From contig JAUZQX010000086.1 in the NCBI GenBank assembly GCA_030950765.1, forward strand, positions 1 through 6,696: a DNA stretch of 6,696 nucleotides, given 5' to 3'. The stretch is from Ghiorsea sp. (lineage in GTDB: Bacteria > Pseudomonadota > Zetaproteobacteria > Mariprofundales > Mariprofundaceae). Made by a program: the position numbers and the translations under genes. The notes under the pieces are model-generated. The model saw only the letters and a program-made list of their open reading frames with translations. It was not told the origin of the DNA and made no database searches. Position 1 is the first letter of the stretch; every line of letters begins with the position of its first letter. Of this stretch, positions 6,286-6,696 are shown piece after piece.

Positions 6286-6696
6286 ATGAGCCAGCAACAA
6301 ACCATTCACATCATCGGCGCAGGTTTGGCTGGCTCAGAAGCGGCATGGCAGTTAGCCAAGCAAGGTTTTGCGGTCAACTTGTATGAAATGCGCCCCAAAA
6401 CCATGACCCCAGCCCACAAAACCGATAAATGTGCGGAGTTGGTATGCTCCAACTCCTTTCGTGCCGATAATTTAGAAAATGCAGTTGGGCTGTTGCATGA
6501 AGAAATGCGTCAGCTTGATTCATTGATTATGTTTACTGGTGATGAATGCAAAGTGCCTGCGGGTGGCGCGATGGCAGTGGATAGAGAGTTATTCTCTAGC
6601 GCTGTAACGCAAAAATTAGAAGATGAGCCGCTGATTACACTCATCAAAGAAGAAGTCACTGAAATACCTAAAGATGGCATCGTGCTGATTGCCTCA
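6286..6696 (+). CDS. trmFO: TrmFO, folate/FAD-dependent tRNA m5U54 methyltransferase, N-terminal part
   Basis: TrmFO methylates U54 in the T-loop of tRNA using methylenetetrahydrofolate as carbon donor and FADH2 as reductant. The 137 codons present, of about 440-450 in the family, run open to the window edge. The FAD-binding Rossmann motif is GAGLAGSEAA (11-20), followed by YEMRP (33-37), the signature AELVCSNSFR (50-59), and the later FTGDECKVPAGGAMAVDRE (83-101). Cys54 in that signature corresponds to the conserved Cys53 of Bacillus subtilis TrmFO, from memory. The main catalytic Cys (Cys226 there) lies beyond the window. The related GidA/MnmG lacks this signature. The start is an ATG with GGAG at 6272-6275, ten bases upstream. 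It is probably in an operon with the propeller gene. Confidence 0.93.
   Translation, partial: MSQQQTIHIIGAGLAGSEAAWQLAKQGFAVNLYEMRPKTMTPAHKTDKCAELVCSNSFRADNLENAVGLLHEEMRQLDSLIMFTGDECKVPAGGAMAVDRELFSSAVTQKLEDEPLITLIKEEVTEIPKDGIVLIAS

Noticed and set aside
1..6696. Defence system, prophage, insertion sequence, CRISPR array or other novel multi-gene system
   Set aside because: Every substantial reading frame is a recognisable housekeeping or envelope gene. No direct-repeat array, terminal inverted repeats, integrase or transposase motif was seen. The Rep-like helicase has standard housekeeping motifs and no defence-type partner genes in view.

Overview
This window looks like an ordinary housekeeping stretch of a Gram-negative (diderm) bacterial chromosome. 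An MlaA outer-membrane lipoprotein, a secreted periplasmic propeller protein, and RsuA- and RsmC-type 16S rRNA modification enzymes point to Pseudomonadota. A folate/FAD-type tRNA methyltransferase (TrmFO) sits beside them, and typical Gammaproteobacteria use SAM-dependent TrmA instead. A non-gamma lineage is therefore more likely. A moderately AT-rich zetaproteobacterium would fit, but that is a guess. No phage, transposase, CRISPR, rRNA or tRNA gene was seen, and there is no gene-free stretch over 300 bases.

Layout: (1) The left edge holds the N-terminal 452 codons of a Rep/UvrD-type superfamily 1 helicase on the minus strand, cut by the window. (2) Divergent from it, behind a good sigma-70 promoter, is a 64-residue SAP/HeH-like protein with four cysteines. 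(3) It converges, with a 4-base gap, on a tight minus-strand cluster transcribed in the order mlaA, rsmC, rsuA. mlaA and rsmC overlap by four bases (TTGA, with a TTG start), and rsmC and rsuA abut as TAGATG. (4) Divergent from mlaA on the plus strand is a CvfB/YitL-like S1-domain RNA-binding protein, followed by a TolB-like periplasmic beta-propeller protein and the first 137 codons of trmFO. The propeller gene and trmFO are 21 bases apart and probably co-transcribed.

How the genes relate: the common thread is RNA. RsmC modifies 16S rRNA G1207, RsuA modifies U516, TrmFO makes m5U54 in tRNA, and CvfB is an S1-domain RNA-binding protein. MlaA (lipid asymmetry) and the propeller protein (envelope) are interleaved with them. 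I found no undescribed multi-gene system. The points most worth a second look are a strict four-residue acidic/Phe repeat at the MlaA C-terminus, a possibly leaderless mlaA promoter, the small four-cysteine SAP protein, the uncharacterised propeller gene in front of trmFO, and the stop/start-coupled mlaA-rsmC-rsuA operon.
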